Source of the DNA: Ventosimonas gracilis
Lineage (GTDB): Bacteria; Pseudomonadota; Gammaproteobacteria; Pseudomonadales; Pseudomonadaceae
Length of the DNA stretch: 62,039 bases
NCBI RefSeq assembly: GCF_001580025.1
Contig: NZ_LSZO01000220.1
Coordinates: forward strand, 1 to 62,039
Reading direction: 5' to 3'
The first letter of the stretch is position 1; each line of letters opens with the position of its first letter. Shown in pieces: positions 19,913 to 29,485 of this stretch. Below the pieces are notes generated by a model. It was not told the origin of the DNA, made no database searches, and saw only the letters and a list, made by a program, of their open reading frames with translations. The translations under genes were made by a program, and so were the position numbers.

Positions 19913-20449
19913 ATGCCACCTTCTCCCTACTCTGCCTTGGCCGACCTGCTTATCCAGCAAGGGGCCGTTATTTCGCCTGCCGAACTGCACGGCCTGCTCT
20001 TGGGGCGCAGTGTTGCAGGCAGTGGTTTTGCAGCAGAACCTTGGCTGGCCGATGCGGCTGAACTTATCGGCAGCATCGCCGATGAAGCGCTGCAAAAAGC
20101 GCTGATCGGTCTGCAAATCTTGCTCAAAGCAGAACTTGAAGGCAGGGACATCACGCTGACCTTGCTGCTGCCACCCGACAGCGCACCACTGGCCGAACGT
20201 GCCAGTGCGCTGGGCAAATGGTGCCAAGGTTTTTTGAGTGGCTTTGGCTTGATTGCAGGCAGCATTGCGCTCAGCGCCGATGCACAAGAGGTATTGCAGG
20301 ATTTGGCCTCCATCAGCACCGTGCAGGACGGGCTGGAAGCTAGTGAAGACGGCGAAGGCGACTATATGCAAGTGATGGAATACCTTCGCGTCGCGCCGCT
20401 ACTGCTCTACGGCGAATGCGCCCAAAAGGCGGAGGGAAAAACCCCGTGA
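19913..20449 (+). CDS. ygfB: UPF0149 family protein YgfB
   Basis: A 178-residue protein of the YgfB/YecA family (UPF0149). The N-terminal motif is ISPAELHGLLLGR (residues about 18-30), the centre has KWCQGFLSGFGL and the end YMQVMEYLRVAPLLLYGE, all family hallmarks. I take ATG 19913 as the start because it places the helical core where the family begins; an ATG at 19868 would add 15 residues. In Pseudomonas aeruginosa YgfB has been linked to ampDh3 regulation and beta-lactam resistance; whether that holds here is unknown. It is coupled to pepP by a GTGA overlap. zapA, which usually sits between ssrS and ygfB, is absent. Confidence 0.9.
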   Translation: MPPSPYSALADLLIQQGAVISPAELHGLLLGRSVAGSGFAAEPWLADAAELIGSIADEALQKALIGLQILLKAELEGRDITLTLLLPPDSAPLAERASALGKWCQGFLSGFGLIAGSIALSADAQEVLQDLASISTVQDGLEASEDGEGDYMQVMEYLRVAPLLLYGECAQKAEGKTP

Positions 20450-21774
20450 TCAAGCTGCCGCAAACCGAATATGCCCGCCGCCGCGAGGCGCTGATGGCAC
20501 AGATGCTGCCGAACAGTATCGCCATTTTGCCCGCAGCGCCGGTGCAGATGCGTAACGCCGATGTTGAGCACATCTACCGGCAAAACAGCGATTTTCAGTA
20601 CCTGACCGGCTTTGGCGAACCCGAAGCACTGCTGGTTTTGTTGCCAGGACGAGCACAAGGACAGTACTTATTGTTCTGCCGCAAGCGCGACCCGGCTCGT
20701 GAGATCTGGGACGGCAAACGCGCAGGGATCGAAGGCGCGGTGCGTGATTACGGCGCGGATGAAGCCTTTGCCATTGATGACATCGACGAATTACTGCCGT
20801 CGTTAATGCAAGGCTGCGAGCGCGTCTACTGCGCTATCGGCCATCAAGCGGAATTTGACAGCCAGCTGTTTGACTGGGTGAAAAAAATCCGCGCCGGGGC
20901 GCGACAAGGTGCGCATCCGCCCCATGAATACATTGCCTTAGAACCCTTGCTGCACGACATGCGCCTGCGCAAATCGCCGCAAGAAATCCGCCTGATGCGC
21001 GCCGCCGCTGAACTTTCCTGCCGCGCCCATATTCGCGCCATGCAGGCCAGCCGCGCCGGTCTTTATGAATATCATTTAGAGGCGGAACTGGATTACGAAT
21101 TTCGCAAAGGCGGCGCAAAAATGCCCGCTTACGGCTCAATAGTCGCCGCCGGAGCAGGCGCCTGCACCCTGCACTACCGCGACAACGACGCGCCGCTTGT
21201 AGACGGCGAGCTGGTGCTGATTGACGCAGGCTGCGAGCTTGACTGCTACGCCAGCGACATCACCCGCACTTTTCCAGTCAATGGGCGCTTTAGCCGCGAG
21301 CAAAAAGCCATCTATGAACTGGTACTTAAAGCCAATGAAGCCGCCATTGCATGCGTCGCCCCCGGCAGACACTTTAACGAAGCGCACGAAACCACGGTTC
21401 GCGTGATTACCGAGGGACTGATCGAGCTGGGTCTGCTGCAAGGCGCGCTTAACGAGCTGATTGAAAACGAAGCCTATCGCGCCTTTTATATGCACCGCGC
21501 CGGACACTGGCTGGGTATGGATGTGCACGATGTCGGCGACTACAAAACCGCGGGGCACTGGCGAACGCTGGAACCCGGTATGTGCCTGACCATTGAACCG
21601 GGCATTTATATCGCGCCGGATAATATGGATGTCCCCGAGCAGTGGCGCGGCATTGGCGTGCGTATTGAAGACGATATTGTGGTCACCGAAAACGGCTGCG
21701 AAGTGCTAACGACAGGCGTACCCAAACAGATTGACGCGATTGAAGCACTAATGGCGGCAGAGCAGCGAGACTGA
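20446..21774 (+). CDS. pepP: Xaa-Pro aminopeptidase PepP
   Basis: A 442-residue M24B metallopeptidase that removes N-terminal residues before proline. The GTG at 20446 is preferred: it forms a GTGA overlap with ygfB, has GGAGGGA 9 nt upstream, and starts the protein at the family position (IKLPQTEYARRREAL). An ATG at 20416 would be inside ygfB. Metal ligands are visible: Asp in LIDAGCELDCYASDITRTF (two Asp), His in HRAGHWLGMDVHDVG, Glu in TIEPGIY and Glu in GVRIEDDI. The N-terminal creatinase-like domain is about residues 1-170. It belongs to the ygfB-pepP-ubiH-ubiI operon. Confidence 0.96.
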   Translation: MIKLPQTEYARRREALMAQMLPNSIAILPAAPVQMRNADVEHIYRQNSDFQYLTGFGEPEALLVLLPGRAQGQYLLFCRKRDPAREIWDGKRAGIEGAVRDYGADEAFAIDDIDELLPSLMQGCERVYCAIGHQAEFDSQLFDWVKKIRAGARQGAHPPHEYIALEPLLHDMRLRKSPQEIRLMRAAAELSCRAHIRAMQASRAGLYEYHLEAELDYEFRKGGAKMPAYGSIVAAGAGACTLHYRDNDAPLVDGELVLIDAGCELDCYASDITRTFPVNGRFSREQKAIYELVLKANEAAIACVAPGRHFNEAHETTVRVITEGLIELGLLQGALNELIENEAYRAFYMHRAGHWLGMDVHDVGDYKTAGHWRTLEPGMCLTIEPGIYIAPDNMDVPEQWRGIGVRIEDDIVVTENGCEVLTTGVPKQIDAIEALMAAEQRD

Positions 21775-21776
21775 TC

Positions 21777-22967
21777 ATGAAATCATGCGACATCGCCATT
21801 ATCGGCGGCGGACTGGTCGGCGCGAGCCTTGCACTGGCTGTACAGTATTTTTTTAAACAGCGCTGCCCGCGTATCGCATTGATTGAGCCTTTTGCCGCCG
21901 GTAGCGACTACCAGCCCAGCTTTGATGCACGCTGCACGGCTTTATCCTACGGCAGCCGTTTGATTTATCAAAAGCTAGGGCTTTGGCCGGAATTGTCCGA
22001 ACTGGTACAACCGATTGAACGCATTGAAGTCTCCGCGCAAGGCTCGTTTGGCCGCACCTGCCTTGAGGCGGTGCGTGAAAAAGTCCCGGCGCTGGGCTAT
22101 GTGGTGGAAAACGCCTGGCTGGGTCATTGCCTGTGGCAGAAGCTGGAAAGCTGCGCCAACATCGAGCGGATTTGTCCGGCAGAAGTTATCAAGCTTAAGC
22201 CGCACCGTGCGGGTTTTTATCTTGAGCTAAAAGATGGCCAAAGCGTAGACACCCAGCTTGCCGTACTCGCCGATGGCGGGCGCTCCAATCTGCGCGAACA
22301 GCTCGGCATTGCTCTAAGCCGTAAGGACTACCAGCAAAGCGCCGTTATCGCCAATTTAAGCACCAGCGAGCCGCACCAAAACCGCGCCTTTGAGCACTTT
22401 GGCAAAGACGGCCCGCTCGCACTACTGCCGCTTGCCAAAAACCGCTTGGCGCTGGTTTGGAGCCGTAGCACTGAAGAAGCCGAACGCCTGCTGCAAGTAA
22501 GTCATGCCGATTTTTTAAGCAGGCTGCAAGCCGTCTTTGGCGATGCTTTGGGGACTTTTACTGAGCTGGGCGCTCGTCACAGTTACCCGCTGCAACTGGA
22601 ACTTGCCCGCGAGCAAGTGCGCTCGCATTTGGTCGTACTGGGCAATGCCGCGCACCGCCTGCACCCGATAGCCGGACAAGGCTACAACCTGTCACTGCGT
22701 GATGCCTTTACCCTCGCCGAAACCTTGGCGCAAAGCGAGACGCCCTTGGGCAGTCTTGCGCCACTGCAACGCTTTGTCCGCCGCCAGCGGCTTGACCAGC
22801 AACTCACCATTGCCTCGTCTGACCGCCTGCCGCGCCTGTTTGCCCATCAGCATCCATTGCTGGCGGCACTGCGCGGGCTTGGCCTCGCCGCGCTTGACCT
22901 CGCCCCCGCCGCGAAAAGCGCCTTCGCCCGTCAAATGATGGGGCTTGCCCCACGTCACGACGCTTAA
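21777..22967 (+). CDS. ubiH: 2-octaprenyl-6-methoxyphenol hydroxylase UbiH
   Basis: A 396-residue FAD monooxygenase of aerobic ubiquinone synthesis (C1 hydroxylation). FAD-binding GGGLVGASLALA is near residue 10, the DG motif ADGGRSNLRE near 164, and the third FAD motif LGNAAHRLHPIAGQGYNL near 288. The Asn in GNAAH, where related enzymes have Asp, is normal for UbiH. It starts 3 bp after pepP, and the paralogue ubiI follows 16 bp later. Confidence 0.93.
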   Translation: MKSCDIAIIGGGLVGASLALAVQYFFKQRCPRIALIEPFAAGSDYQPSFDARCTALSYGSRLIYQKLGLWPELSELVQPIERIEVSAQGSFGRTCLEAVREKVPALGYVVENAWLGHCLWQKLESCANIERICPAEVIKLKPHRAGFYLELKDGQSVDTQLAVLADGGRSNLREQLGIALSRKDYQQSAVIANLSTSEPHQNRAFEHFGKDGPLALLPLAKNRLALVWSRSTEEAERLLQVSHADFLSRLQAVFGDALGTFTELGARHSYPLQLELAREQVRSHLVVLGNAAHRLHPIAGQGYNLSLRDAFTLAETLAQSETPLGSLAPLQRFVRRQRLDQQLTIASSDRLPRLFAHQHPLLAALRGLGLAALDLAPAAKSAFARQMMGLAPRHDA

Positions 22968-22982
22968 AATCAAGGAGAACCG

Positions 22983-24191
22983 ATGTTAAGCCAAGAGGCG
23001 CAGCAAGCCGATGTGGTCATTGTCGGTGCGGGCATGGTCGGCAGTGCGCTGGCGCTGGCACTTTCAGAGAGCGACTTGCAGATTACTTTAGTGGATGCTG
23101 CCCCGCTCGCAGCGCCCCCTGCCTTTAATCCGCAAAGCCGCTTTTCCCCGCGCGTCAGTGCGCTGTCCGCCGCCAGTCAAAGGCTGCTGGAAGATTTAGG
23201 CGCTTGGCCAAGGATACTCTCGCGGCGCAGCTGCCCTTATTCGGCGATGCAGGTTTGGGATGGCAGCGGCAGCGGGCAAATTGAGTTTTCAGCCGCCAAC
23301 CTGCACACCGATGTGCTGGGGCATATCGTTGAAAATTCAGTGGTTCAGGATGCTTTGCTCGAATGCTTGCAAAACACTTCTGTACGTTTGCGGGGCAACG
23401 CGCCGCTTGCCGCCCTCAAACAAAGCGAAAACGGCTGGCAGCTTGAACTGGCAAGCGGCGAGCGCCTGGAGGCACCGCTGCTGCTGGCGGCCGACGGTGG
23501 AAAATCCAAAGTCCGTGAGCTTGCCGGATTTGCCGTGCGCGAATGGGATTATTTGCATCAGGCGATAGTGACCAGCGTCTACTGCGAAAAGCCGCACCAA
23601 TACTGCGCCCGCCAGTGTTTTACCGATGACGGCCCGCTCGCCTTTTTGCCGCTTGGCAAAGGTAAAGACGAGCACTGGTGCTCCATCGTCTGGTCGGTCG
23701 TGCCGGATCAAGCCGCCCGCCTGATGGCATTGGAAGACGAGGCTTTCTGCCAAGCCCTTTCCCGCGCCTTTGAATATCGTCTGGGTAGGGTAGAAAAAAT
23801 CGACCCGCGCCTTTGCATCCCACTACGCCAGCGTCACGCGAAGCGCTACATCAAACCCGCGCTTGCCCTGCTGGGCGATGCCGCCCACTGCATCCACCCG
23901 CTGGCAGGCCAAGGGGTCAACTTGGGCTTTTTGGATGTTGCCGCCTTATCCAGCACCTTGCGGGCGGCAAGCAAGGCGGGTGAAACCCTTGGCAACCTGC
24001 GCGTTTTAGCTCGCTATGAACGACAGCGCATGCCGCACAACCTCGCCATGATGGCGGCCATGGAGGGCTTTGAACGCCTGTTCCAAGCCGATGCCCTACC
24101 ACTGCGCTGGCTACGAGGGCAGATGCTAAACCGCGCCGACCATCTGCCCTTGATCAAAAACTGGTTCGCCCAGCAGGCGCTGGGACGTTAG
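22983..24191 (+). CDS. ubiI: 2-octaprenylphenol C5 hydroxylase UbiI (VisC-type)
   Basis: A 402-residue FAD monooxygenase of ubiquinone synthesis, paralogue of the preceding ubiH. FAD-binding GAGMVGSALALALS is near residue 16, FSPRVSALSAASQRLLEDLG near 56, the DG motif AADGGKSKVRE near 170, and LGDAAHCIHPLAGQGVNLG near 300 (GDAAH, unlike UbiH). UbiI hydroxylates at C5; UbiF-type activity cannot be excluded from sequence alone. The start at 22983 has an AAGGAG ribosome site. It is the last gene of the operon and overlaps the convergent ABC exporter gene by 4 bp. Confidence 0.9.
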   Translation: MLSQEAQQADVVIVGAGMVGSALALALSESDLQITLVDAAPLAAPPAFNPQSRFSPRVSALSAASQRLLEDLGAWPRILSRRSCPYSAMQVWDGSGSGQIEFSAANLHTDVLGHIVENSVVQDALLECLQNTSVRLRGNAPLAALKQSENGWQLELASGERLEAPLLLAADGGKSKVRELAGFAVREWDYLHQAIVTSVYCEKPHQYCARQCFTDDGPLAFLPLGKGKDEHWCSIVWSVVPDQAARLMALEDEAFCQALSRAFEYRLGRVEKIDPRLCIPLRQRHAKRYIKPALALLGDAAHCIHPLAGQGVNLGFLDVAALSSTLRAASKAGETLGNLRVLARYERQRMPHNLAMMAAMEGFERLFQADALPLRWLRGQMLNRADHLPLIKNWFAQQALGR

Positions 24192-26054
24192 CTCTCTTCC
24201 TCCAGCTCTTCATCCAAAAGAAAGTCCCCGCTCTGGTGCGCCCACAGGCGGGCGTACAGGCCGCCTTTTTGCAGCAATGCTTGATGCGTGCCTTGTTCGA
24301 TAATTTGCCCGTCTTCCATCACGATCAAACGATCCATCGCCGCAATGGTGGACAGCCGGTGGGCAATGGCAATGACCGTTTTGCCTTTCATCAGTTCAGC
24401 GAGACTGCGGCCAATGGCGGCCTCTGCCTCGCTGTCGAGGGCGCTGGTGGCTTCATCGAGCAGCAAAATCGGTGCGTCTTTCAGTAACACGCGGGCAATC
24501 GCCACGCGCTGGCGCTGCCCGCCGGAGAGTTTCACGCCACGCTCGCCGACTTGCGCGTCATAACCGCTGCGGCCTTTGCTGTCGGAAAGCCCCTCGATAA
24601 AGCCCGCCGCTTCAGCCTTAATGGCCGCGTTACGCATTTGTTCTTCGCTGGCATCGGGTCTGCCGTAAAGAATGTTGTCGCGCATCGAGCGGTGTAGCAG
24701 CGCGGTATCTTGCGTGACCATGCCAATGGCGGCACGCAAGCTGTCTTGCGTGACTTGGCGGATGTCCTGCCCATCAATACAAATCCGCCCATCGGTGACA
24801 TCAAAAAAGCGCAGCAGCAGATTGACCAAAGTGGATTTGCCCGCACCGGAACGGCCAATCAGGCCGATACGCTCGCCCGGCTGCACGTGCAGGTTGAGGC
24901 CGTCGATAACAAGCTTGCCGCCGGGTTTATAGGCGTAGCTGATATTTTCAAAGCGAATTTCTCCCTTGCTGACCTGTAAATCTTGCGCATTCGGCGCATC
25001 AACCAAGGTATGCGGGCGGGTCAGGGTATGCAGGCCGTCATGAATGGTACCGACATGCTCAAACAGAGCGGTCATCTGCCACATAATCCAGTGCGAATAA
25101 CCCATCAGTCGCAATGCCATTGCCATGACCGCAGCGACCATACCGGCACTGACTTCGTCCAGCGACCACAGATACAGCGCACTACCAGCGCTGCCAAGTA
25201 ACAGCAAGGTCATCAGTAGATGATTGCTGGTATCAAAGCGGCTAATCAGCCGCATTTGCGCGTAACCGCTGGCTTTAAAGGCTTCCATCGCGTTACGCGC
25301 GTATTCGGCCTCGCGGCGCGTGTGGGCAAAGAGTTTTACCGTAGCGATATTGCTATAAGCATCGGTGACACGGCCGGTCATCATCGAGCGAGCATCGGAC
25401 TGCTCGCGGCCAATACGCCCAAGGCGCGGCACAAAATACCCACAAATCGCGCCATAAGCGGCAAGCCACAAGGCAAAAGGCAAAAGGCAGCATCAAGCGC
25501 CATTCAAAACTGGCGGTAAGCGCCAAAATACCGATCAGGTAAACGCTAACGCCAACCAGCACATCCACCTGCACAAAAACCACTTCGCGCACTGCCAATG
25601 CCGTGTGCATCACTTTGGTGGTAATGCGTCCGGCAAATTCATCGGCATAAAACGCCATGCTTTGACCCAGCATCAAGCGGTGAAACAACCAGCGCAGCCG
25701 CATGGGAAAGTTAATGGCAAGCACTTGGTGCAGCACTTGAGTATGCAACGCCAGCAGCAGCACGCTTGCGAGCAAAATCGCGGCAAAAGCGATCAGCCAA
25801 AGCCGCTGCTCTTGCCATAACTGTGCGGGACTGATGACCGAAAGCCAGTCCACCACCTGCCCCATAATGGCAAACAGCATCGCCTCATAGAGCGCAAGCA
25901 GCGCTGAAGTTACCACCAACAACAAAATCCAGCCGCGCATACCGGCGGTACAAAGCCACAAAAAGGCAAAAAAGCCGCGCGGCGGAATCTGCGGCTCGCC
26001 CGCTGGATAAGGGCTGACGCGGTTTTCAAAGAAGCGAAAAAGCGGATTAAACAT
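24188..26054 (-). pseudogene. ABC exporter (TM-NBD half-transporter), frameshifted by a 7-bp duplication
   Basis: An MsbA/multidrug-type half exporter split over two frames. The N-terminal part, from ATG 26054 (MFNPLFRFFENRV), covers the first transmembrane helices down to FEWRLMLPFAF. The remainder resumes as PFALWLAAYGAICGYF, with the intracellular loops, Walker A GRSGAGKST, signature LSGGQRQR, Walker B ILLLDEATSALD and HRLSTIAAMD. At the break the plus strand has CAAAAGG twice in tandem (25474-25480, 25481-25487); removing one copy rejoins the frames into about 619 residues. The gene is otherwise intact. A TTG at 25483 could start a truncated protein, but that would lack the first helices. 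Substrate unknown. Confidence 0.88.
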
Positions 26055-26158
26055 CGATTGAGCAGCAACTTGCGGGCGGCACACAGTGCCGAAAAGCGTA
26101 GTAATCCGCAAGCGCCCTATTGAAGATGCTGGCGCTAAAAAGTCGATAACAGACTCTT

Positions 26159-27175
26159 TTAAGCCTTTTGCGCCAAAAGCGCGAGGGTTTTGACCCAGTT
26201 TGGGTGACTGTTAAGGCAAGGGATCAGTTGTAAGGATTGCCCACCGGCAGCGATAAATTGTTCGCGCCCTCGGATGGCGATCTCTTCCAAGGTTTCCACG
26301 CAGTCGGCGACAAAAGCCGGGCTGATGACCAGGAGTTTTTTAACGCCTTGTTGCGCCAGTTCGCTGAGTTTGCTTTCGGTGTAAGGGTCTATCCATTTGG
26401 CATGCCCCAAGCGCGACTGGAAGGAAACAGACCAGCGATCGCGGGGCAGTGCCAAGTGATCGGCCAATAATTCGGCGGTGCGCAAACATTGGCTGCGGTA
26501 GCAAACATCCAGCAATTCTTGACGCAAGCCTCGGCTGCTTTGCGCTTGTAAATCGTGCTGCGTATCGATCGGGTCGGTGAGTTTGCGGATATGCCGCTCG
26601 GGCAGGCCGTGAAAGCTCATCAACAGATGGTCAAACTCCTGCTCAAGCCAAGGCTGGGCGCTCGCGGCCAAGGCTTCGATATAGGCAGGTTCCTGATAAA
26701 ACGGCTTTAACAGACGCAGATTAAAGCGCAGCCCGTGTGCGCTGATGACCCGCTGTACTTCAGCGAGCGTGCTGCCAACGGTACTTTCAGCAAACTGTGG
26801 ATAAAGTGGTGCGAGGGTAATTTGTTTGACCCCACGTTGATTTAACGCCCGCAGCACTTGCCCAATGGACGGGCTGCCGTAGCGCATGGCGAGCGCCACG
26901 CTGCCCGCTGTCCAGTGCGCTCGCAAGGCCTGTTGCAGGGCGCGGCTGATGACCAGGAGCGGCGAACCATCCGGCCACCAGATGGAGGCGTAGGCTTTGG
27001 CCGATTGCCTGGGCCTTGTCAATAAAATGGCACTGACCAGCGCTCTTCTCAGCGGCCAAGGCAGGTCGATGACGCGCTTATCCATCAGAAACGACCCAAG
27101 ATAGCGGCGAACCGCGCGCGGGCTTGGGCTATCCGGCGAACCCAGATTGACCAGCAGCAGTGTATGGTCGGTCAT
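26159..27175 (-). CDS. hemH: Ferrochelatase
   Basis: A 338-residue enzyme that inserts Fe(II) into protoporphyrin IX in the last step of haem synthesis. Start [21 protein letters not shown] (core VNLGSPD...VRRYL) is the family opening. The active-site His is in [13 protein letters not shown] near residue 190, and the catalytic Glu region is [12 protein letters not shown] near 290. Length is normal. It lies 10 bp downstream of hemJ on the same strand, so consecutive haem-synthesis steps are encoded together. Confidence 0.95.
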   Translation of the reverse strand: MTDHTLLLVNLGSPDSPSPRAVRRYLGSFLMDKRVIDLPWPLRRALVSAILLTRPRQSAKAYASIWWPDGSPLLVISRALQQALRAHWTAGSVALAMRYGSPSIGQVLRALNQRGVKQITLAPLYPQFAESTVGSTLAEVQRVISAHGLRFNLRLLKPFYQEPAYIEALAASAQPWLEQEFDHLLMSFHGLPERHIRKLTDPIDTQHDLQAQSSRGLRQELLDVCYRSQCLRTAELLADHLALPRDRWSVSFQSRLGHAKWIDPYTESKLSELAQQGVKKLLVISPAFVADCVETLEEIAIRGREQFIAAGGQSLQLIPCLNSHPNWVKTLALLAQKA

Positions 27176-27184
27176 AAGCTTGAC

Positions 27185-27610
27185 TTAAAAAGGTTTAACC
27201 ACCACCAAGATAACGATCGCCAGTAACACTACGACCGGCAGTTCGTTAAACCAGCGGAAAAACCGTTCACTGCGCCGGTTTTCCCCACGTGCAAAGCGTT
27301 TGATTTGAGCGCCGCAAATGTGATGGTAGCCAATCAACACAACCACCAGCAGCAACTTGGCATGCAGCCAGCCCATTTTCAGCCAAAGCGGATTGAGGTG
27401 CAAAAGCCACAAACCGAGTATTAAGGTCGCCAGCATCGACGGCAGCATAATGCCACGATAGAGCCTGCGCTCCATCAAACAAAAACGCGCAAGACTGGCC
27501 GCATCGGAACTGCCCGCGTGGTAGACAAACAGGCGCGGCAAATAAAACAAACCAGCAAACCAGCAAACCACGGCGACGATATGAAAGGCTTTAATCCACA
27601 AATACAGCAT
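27185..27610 (-). CDS. hemJ: Protoporphyrinogen IX oxidase HemJ
   Basis: A 141-residue inner-membrane protein with about four helices. I take ATG 27610 (MLYLWIKAFHIVAVV) because it has GGAG 7 nt upstream and begins with the invariant family opening; the longer frame to 27661 adds 17 atypical residues. Conserved His near residue 10 (KAFHI), WFAGLFYLPRLFVYH and KxxxxLLLVVVLIGYH are HemJ marks. It oxidises protoporphyrinogen IX to protoporphyrin IX, the substrate of the adjacent ferrochelatase. Confidence 0.93.
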   Translation of the reverse strand: MLYLWIKAFHIVAVVCWFAGLFYLPRLFVYHAGSSDAASLARFCLMERRLYRGIMLPSMLATLILGLWLLHLNPLWLKMGWLHAKLLLVVVLIGYHHICGAQIKRFARGENRRSERFFRWFNELPVVVLLAIVILVVVKPF

Positions 27611-27675
27611 CAGTTTCTCCAAACGGCCGCCGATGGTAAAGGCAAGCAAGCGCTGCGTCATCTCTTTATTATGTT

Positions 27676-27942
27676 AGGGTCTGTCCCCGTTTCAAACGTG
27701 GCCGCGACGGAGGCAGATTTTCCGCGCAGCAAGGCGCGAGAAGCGAAGTTTGCTCATGCAAATGAGCGACGAGTAACGCAGCGGCGCGGAAAATCTGCCC
27801 CGTCCCTTCGGGCTGCACCCAAAATTTCGCCATACGGCGTTGCAGCATTTGCCAAGGTTGTACACATTGGCTGCATGCTGCGCCTAGTCTGGCGAAATTT
27901 TGAGCAGCAGCGCGGCTCGCGTTTGAAGCGGGGACAGACCCT
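27676..27942. repeat. MITE-like element with 23-bp terminal inverted repeats
   Basis: 267 bp bounded by AGGGTCTGTCCCCGTTTCA... (27676-27698) and its complement (27920-27942), one mismatch in 23. Inside are two nested inverted repeats: GCAGATTTTCCGCGC / GCGCGGAAAATCTGC and CAAAATTTCGCCA / TGGCGAAATTTTG. No open frame is convincing. It fills nearly all of the gap between hemJ and argC and sits on the promoter side of both, 18 bp from the argC start. Confidence 0.75.
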
Positions 27943-27960
27943 GAGCTTTGGGAGGCAAGC

Positions 27961-28995
27961 ATGATTAAAGTCGGCATTGTAGGCGGAACCGGTTATACCG
28001 GAGTGGAACTGCTGCGCCTGCTGGCGCAGCATGAAAAAGCAGAGGTCGCGCTGATTACTTCGCGCAGCGAGGCAGGCATTGGCGTTACCGAACTGTTTCC
28101 CAATCTGCGTGGCGTTTATGACGCGCTCTCCTTTACCGCACCGGATGCCAAGCTACTGGCCGCCTGTGATCTGGTGTTTTTTGCGACCCCGCACGGTGTG
28201 GCGCATGAACTGGCTCCTGAGTTATTGGATAAAGGCTGCACACTGATTGACCTGTCTGCCGATTTTCGCTTGCAGGATAAAGATGAATGGGCGAAATGGT
28301 ATGGCAAGGCGCACGGTGCGCCGCAGTTGCTGGATGAAGCCGTCTACGGATTGGCCGAAGTCAACCGCGAGGCGATCAAAAATGCCCGCCTGATTGCCGT
28401 GCCGGGCTGCTATCCAACGGCGGTACAACTGGGTTTTTGGCCGCTGCTTAATGCAGGGATTGCCGATAACGCCAGACTGATTGCCGACTGCAAATCCGGT
28501 GTCAGTGGCGCTGGCCGCGCGGCTAACGTCGGCTCGCTGCTTTGCGAGGCGAGCGAGAGCCTAAGCGCCTACGCGGTCAATGGGCATCGTCACCTGCCGG
28601 AAATTCGCCAAGGTTTACGTCTTGCCGCCGGCGGTGAAGTAGGCTTGACCTTTGTGCCGCACCTTGCGCCGATGATTCGCGGCATTCACGCCACGCTCTA
28701 TGCCGAGGTCATTGACCATAAAAGAGATTTACAGGCGCTGTACGAGCAGCACTACCAAGGCTCGCCCTTTGTCGATGTACTGCCCGCGGGCAGTCATCCC
28801 GCTACGCGCACCGTACGCGGCAGCAATATCTGCCGGATAGCCGTACACCGCCCGCAAAAGGGCGATACCGTCGTGGTGCTTTCGGTGATTGACAATCTGC
28901 TCAAAGGCGCATCCGGCCAAGCAGTGCAGTGCATGAATCTGCGCTTTGGCCTTGAGGAAACCTTGGGACTTGCGCAAATCCCCGCCCTTCTTTAG
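27961..28995 (+). CDS. argC: N-acetyl-gamma-glutamyl-phosphate reductase
   Basis: A 344-residue NADP-dependent enzyme of arginine biosynthesis that reduces N-acetylglutamyl phosphate to the semialdehyde. The NADP motif [14 protein letters not shown] is at residues 7-20, the catalytic Cys in [11 protein letters not shown] near 150, and [10 protein letters not shown] carries the conserved His near 210. The GGAGG ribosome site 6 nt upstream supports ATG 27961. The ribosome site lies just outside the MITE-like element, so the original argC promoter may have been replaced or displaced by it. Confidence 0.96.
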   Translation: MIKVGIVGGTGYTGVELLRLLAQHEKAEVALITSRSEAGIGVTELFPNLRGVYDALSFTAPDAKLLAACDLVFFATPHGVAHELAPELLDKGCTLIDLSADFRLQDKDEWAKWYGKAHGAPQLLDEAVYGLAEVNREAIKNARLIAVPGCYPTAVQLGFWPLLNAGIADNARLIADCKSGVSGAGRAANVGSLLCEASESLSAYAVNGHRHLPEIRQGLRLAAGGEVGLTFVPHLAPMIRGIHATLYAEVIDHKRDLQALYEQHYQGSPFVDVLPAGSHPATRTVRGSNICRIAVHRPQKGDTVVVLSVIDNLLKGASGQAVQCMNLRFGLEETLGLAQIPALL

Positions 28996-29005
28996 AAATA
29001 AAGCC

Positions 29006-29485
29006 ATGCCCACTTCATCCCTTGATTCGCTCGACCTTGACATTATTCGCCAGTTGCAGGAAAACGGCAGGCGTGCTTTCCGCGAGATTGCCCGCCACCT
29101 TCAAGTGCCGGAAGCCACCGTGCGCGTGCGAGTCAAGCGTTTGCAGGAACAAGGCGTGCTGCAAGTGCTCGCCTTTCTTAATCCAGAAAAATTAGGCCCG
29201 GCCAAACTTGCGTTGCTCTTTGTCAATGTCGCGCCGAAAGAACACGAACAGGTGATTGATACACTGGGACGCTGGTCAGAGGTCAGTTATCTGTCCACTA
29301 CGCTGGGCACGGCGGATATTTGCGTGCAAGTGCTGTGCCGCGATGATGAAAGCCTGTGGGCGATTAAACAGCGTGTGCGCAATCTGCCCGGCATTCGTGA
29401 TGTGCGCACCATGCAGGAGGTTAAAGTGCACAAAATCCGCTTTAGTCTGCCGCCGAACGGCATTGAACAAGCCGCACTGCTGTGA
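29006..29485 (+). CDS. Lrp/AsnC-family transcriptional regulator
   Basis: A 159-residue regulator. The N-terminal helix-turn-helix is at about residues 6-55 (LDIIRQLQENGRRAFREIAR, recognition stretch VPEATVRVRVKRL). A C-terminal RAM/AsnC ligand domain spans about 68-150. ATG 29006 gives the normal family start. It follows argC by 10 bp and overlaps trkA by 4 bp (GTGA). The amino-acid ligand and targets are unknown; local control of argC or trkA is possible, but I see no operator evidence. Confidence 0.87.
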   Translation: MPTSSLDSLDLDIIRQLQENGRRAFREIARHLQVPEATVRVRVKRLQEQGVLQVLAFLNPEKLGPAKLALLFVNVAPKEHEQVIDTLGRWSEVSYLSTTLGTADICVQVLCRDDESLWAIKQRVRNLPGIRDVRTMQEVKVHKIRFSLPPNGIEQAALL

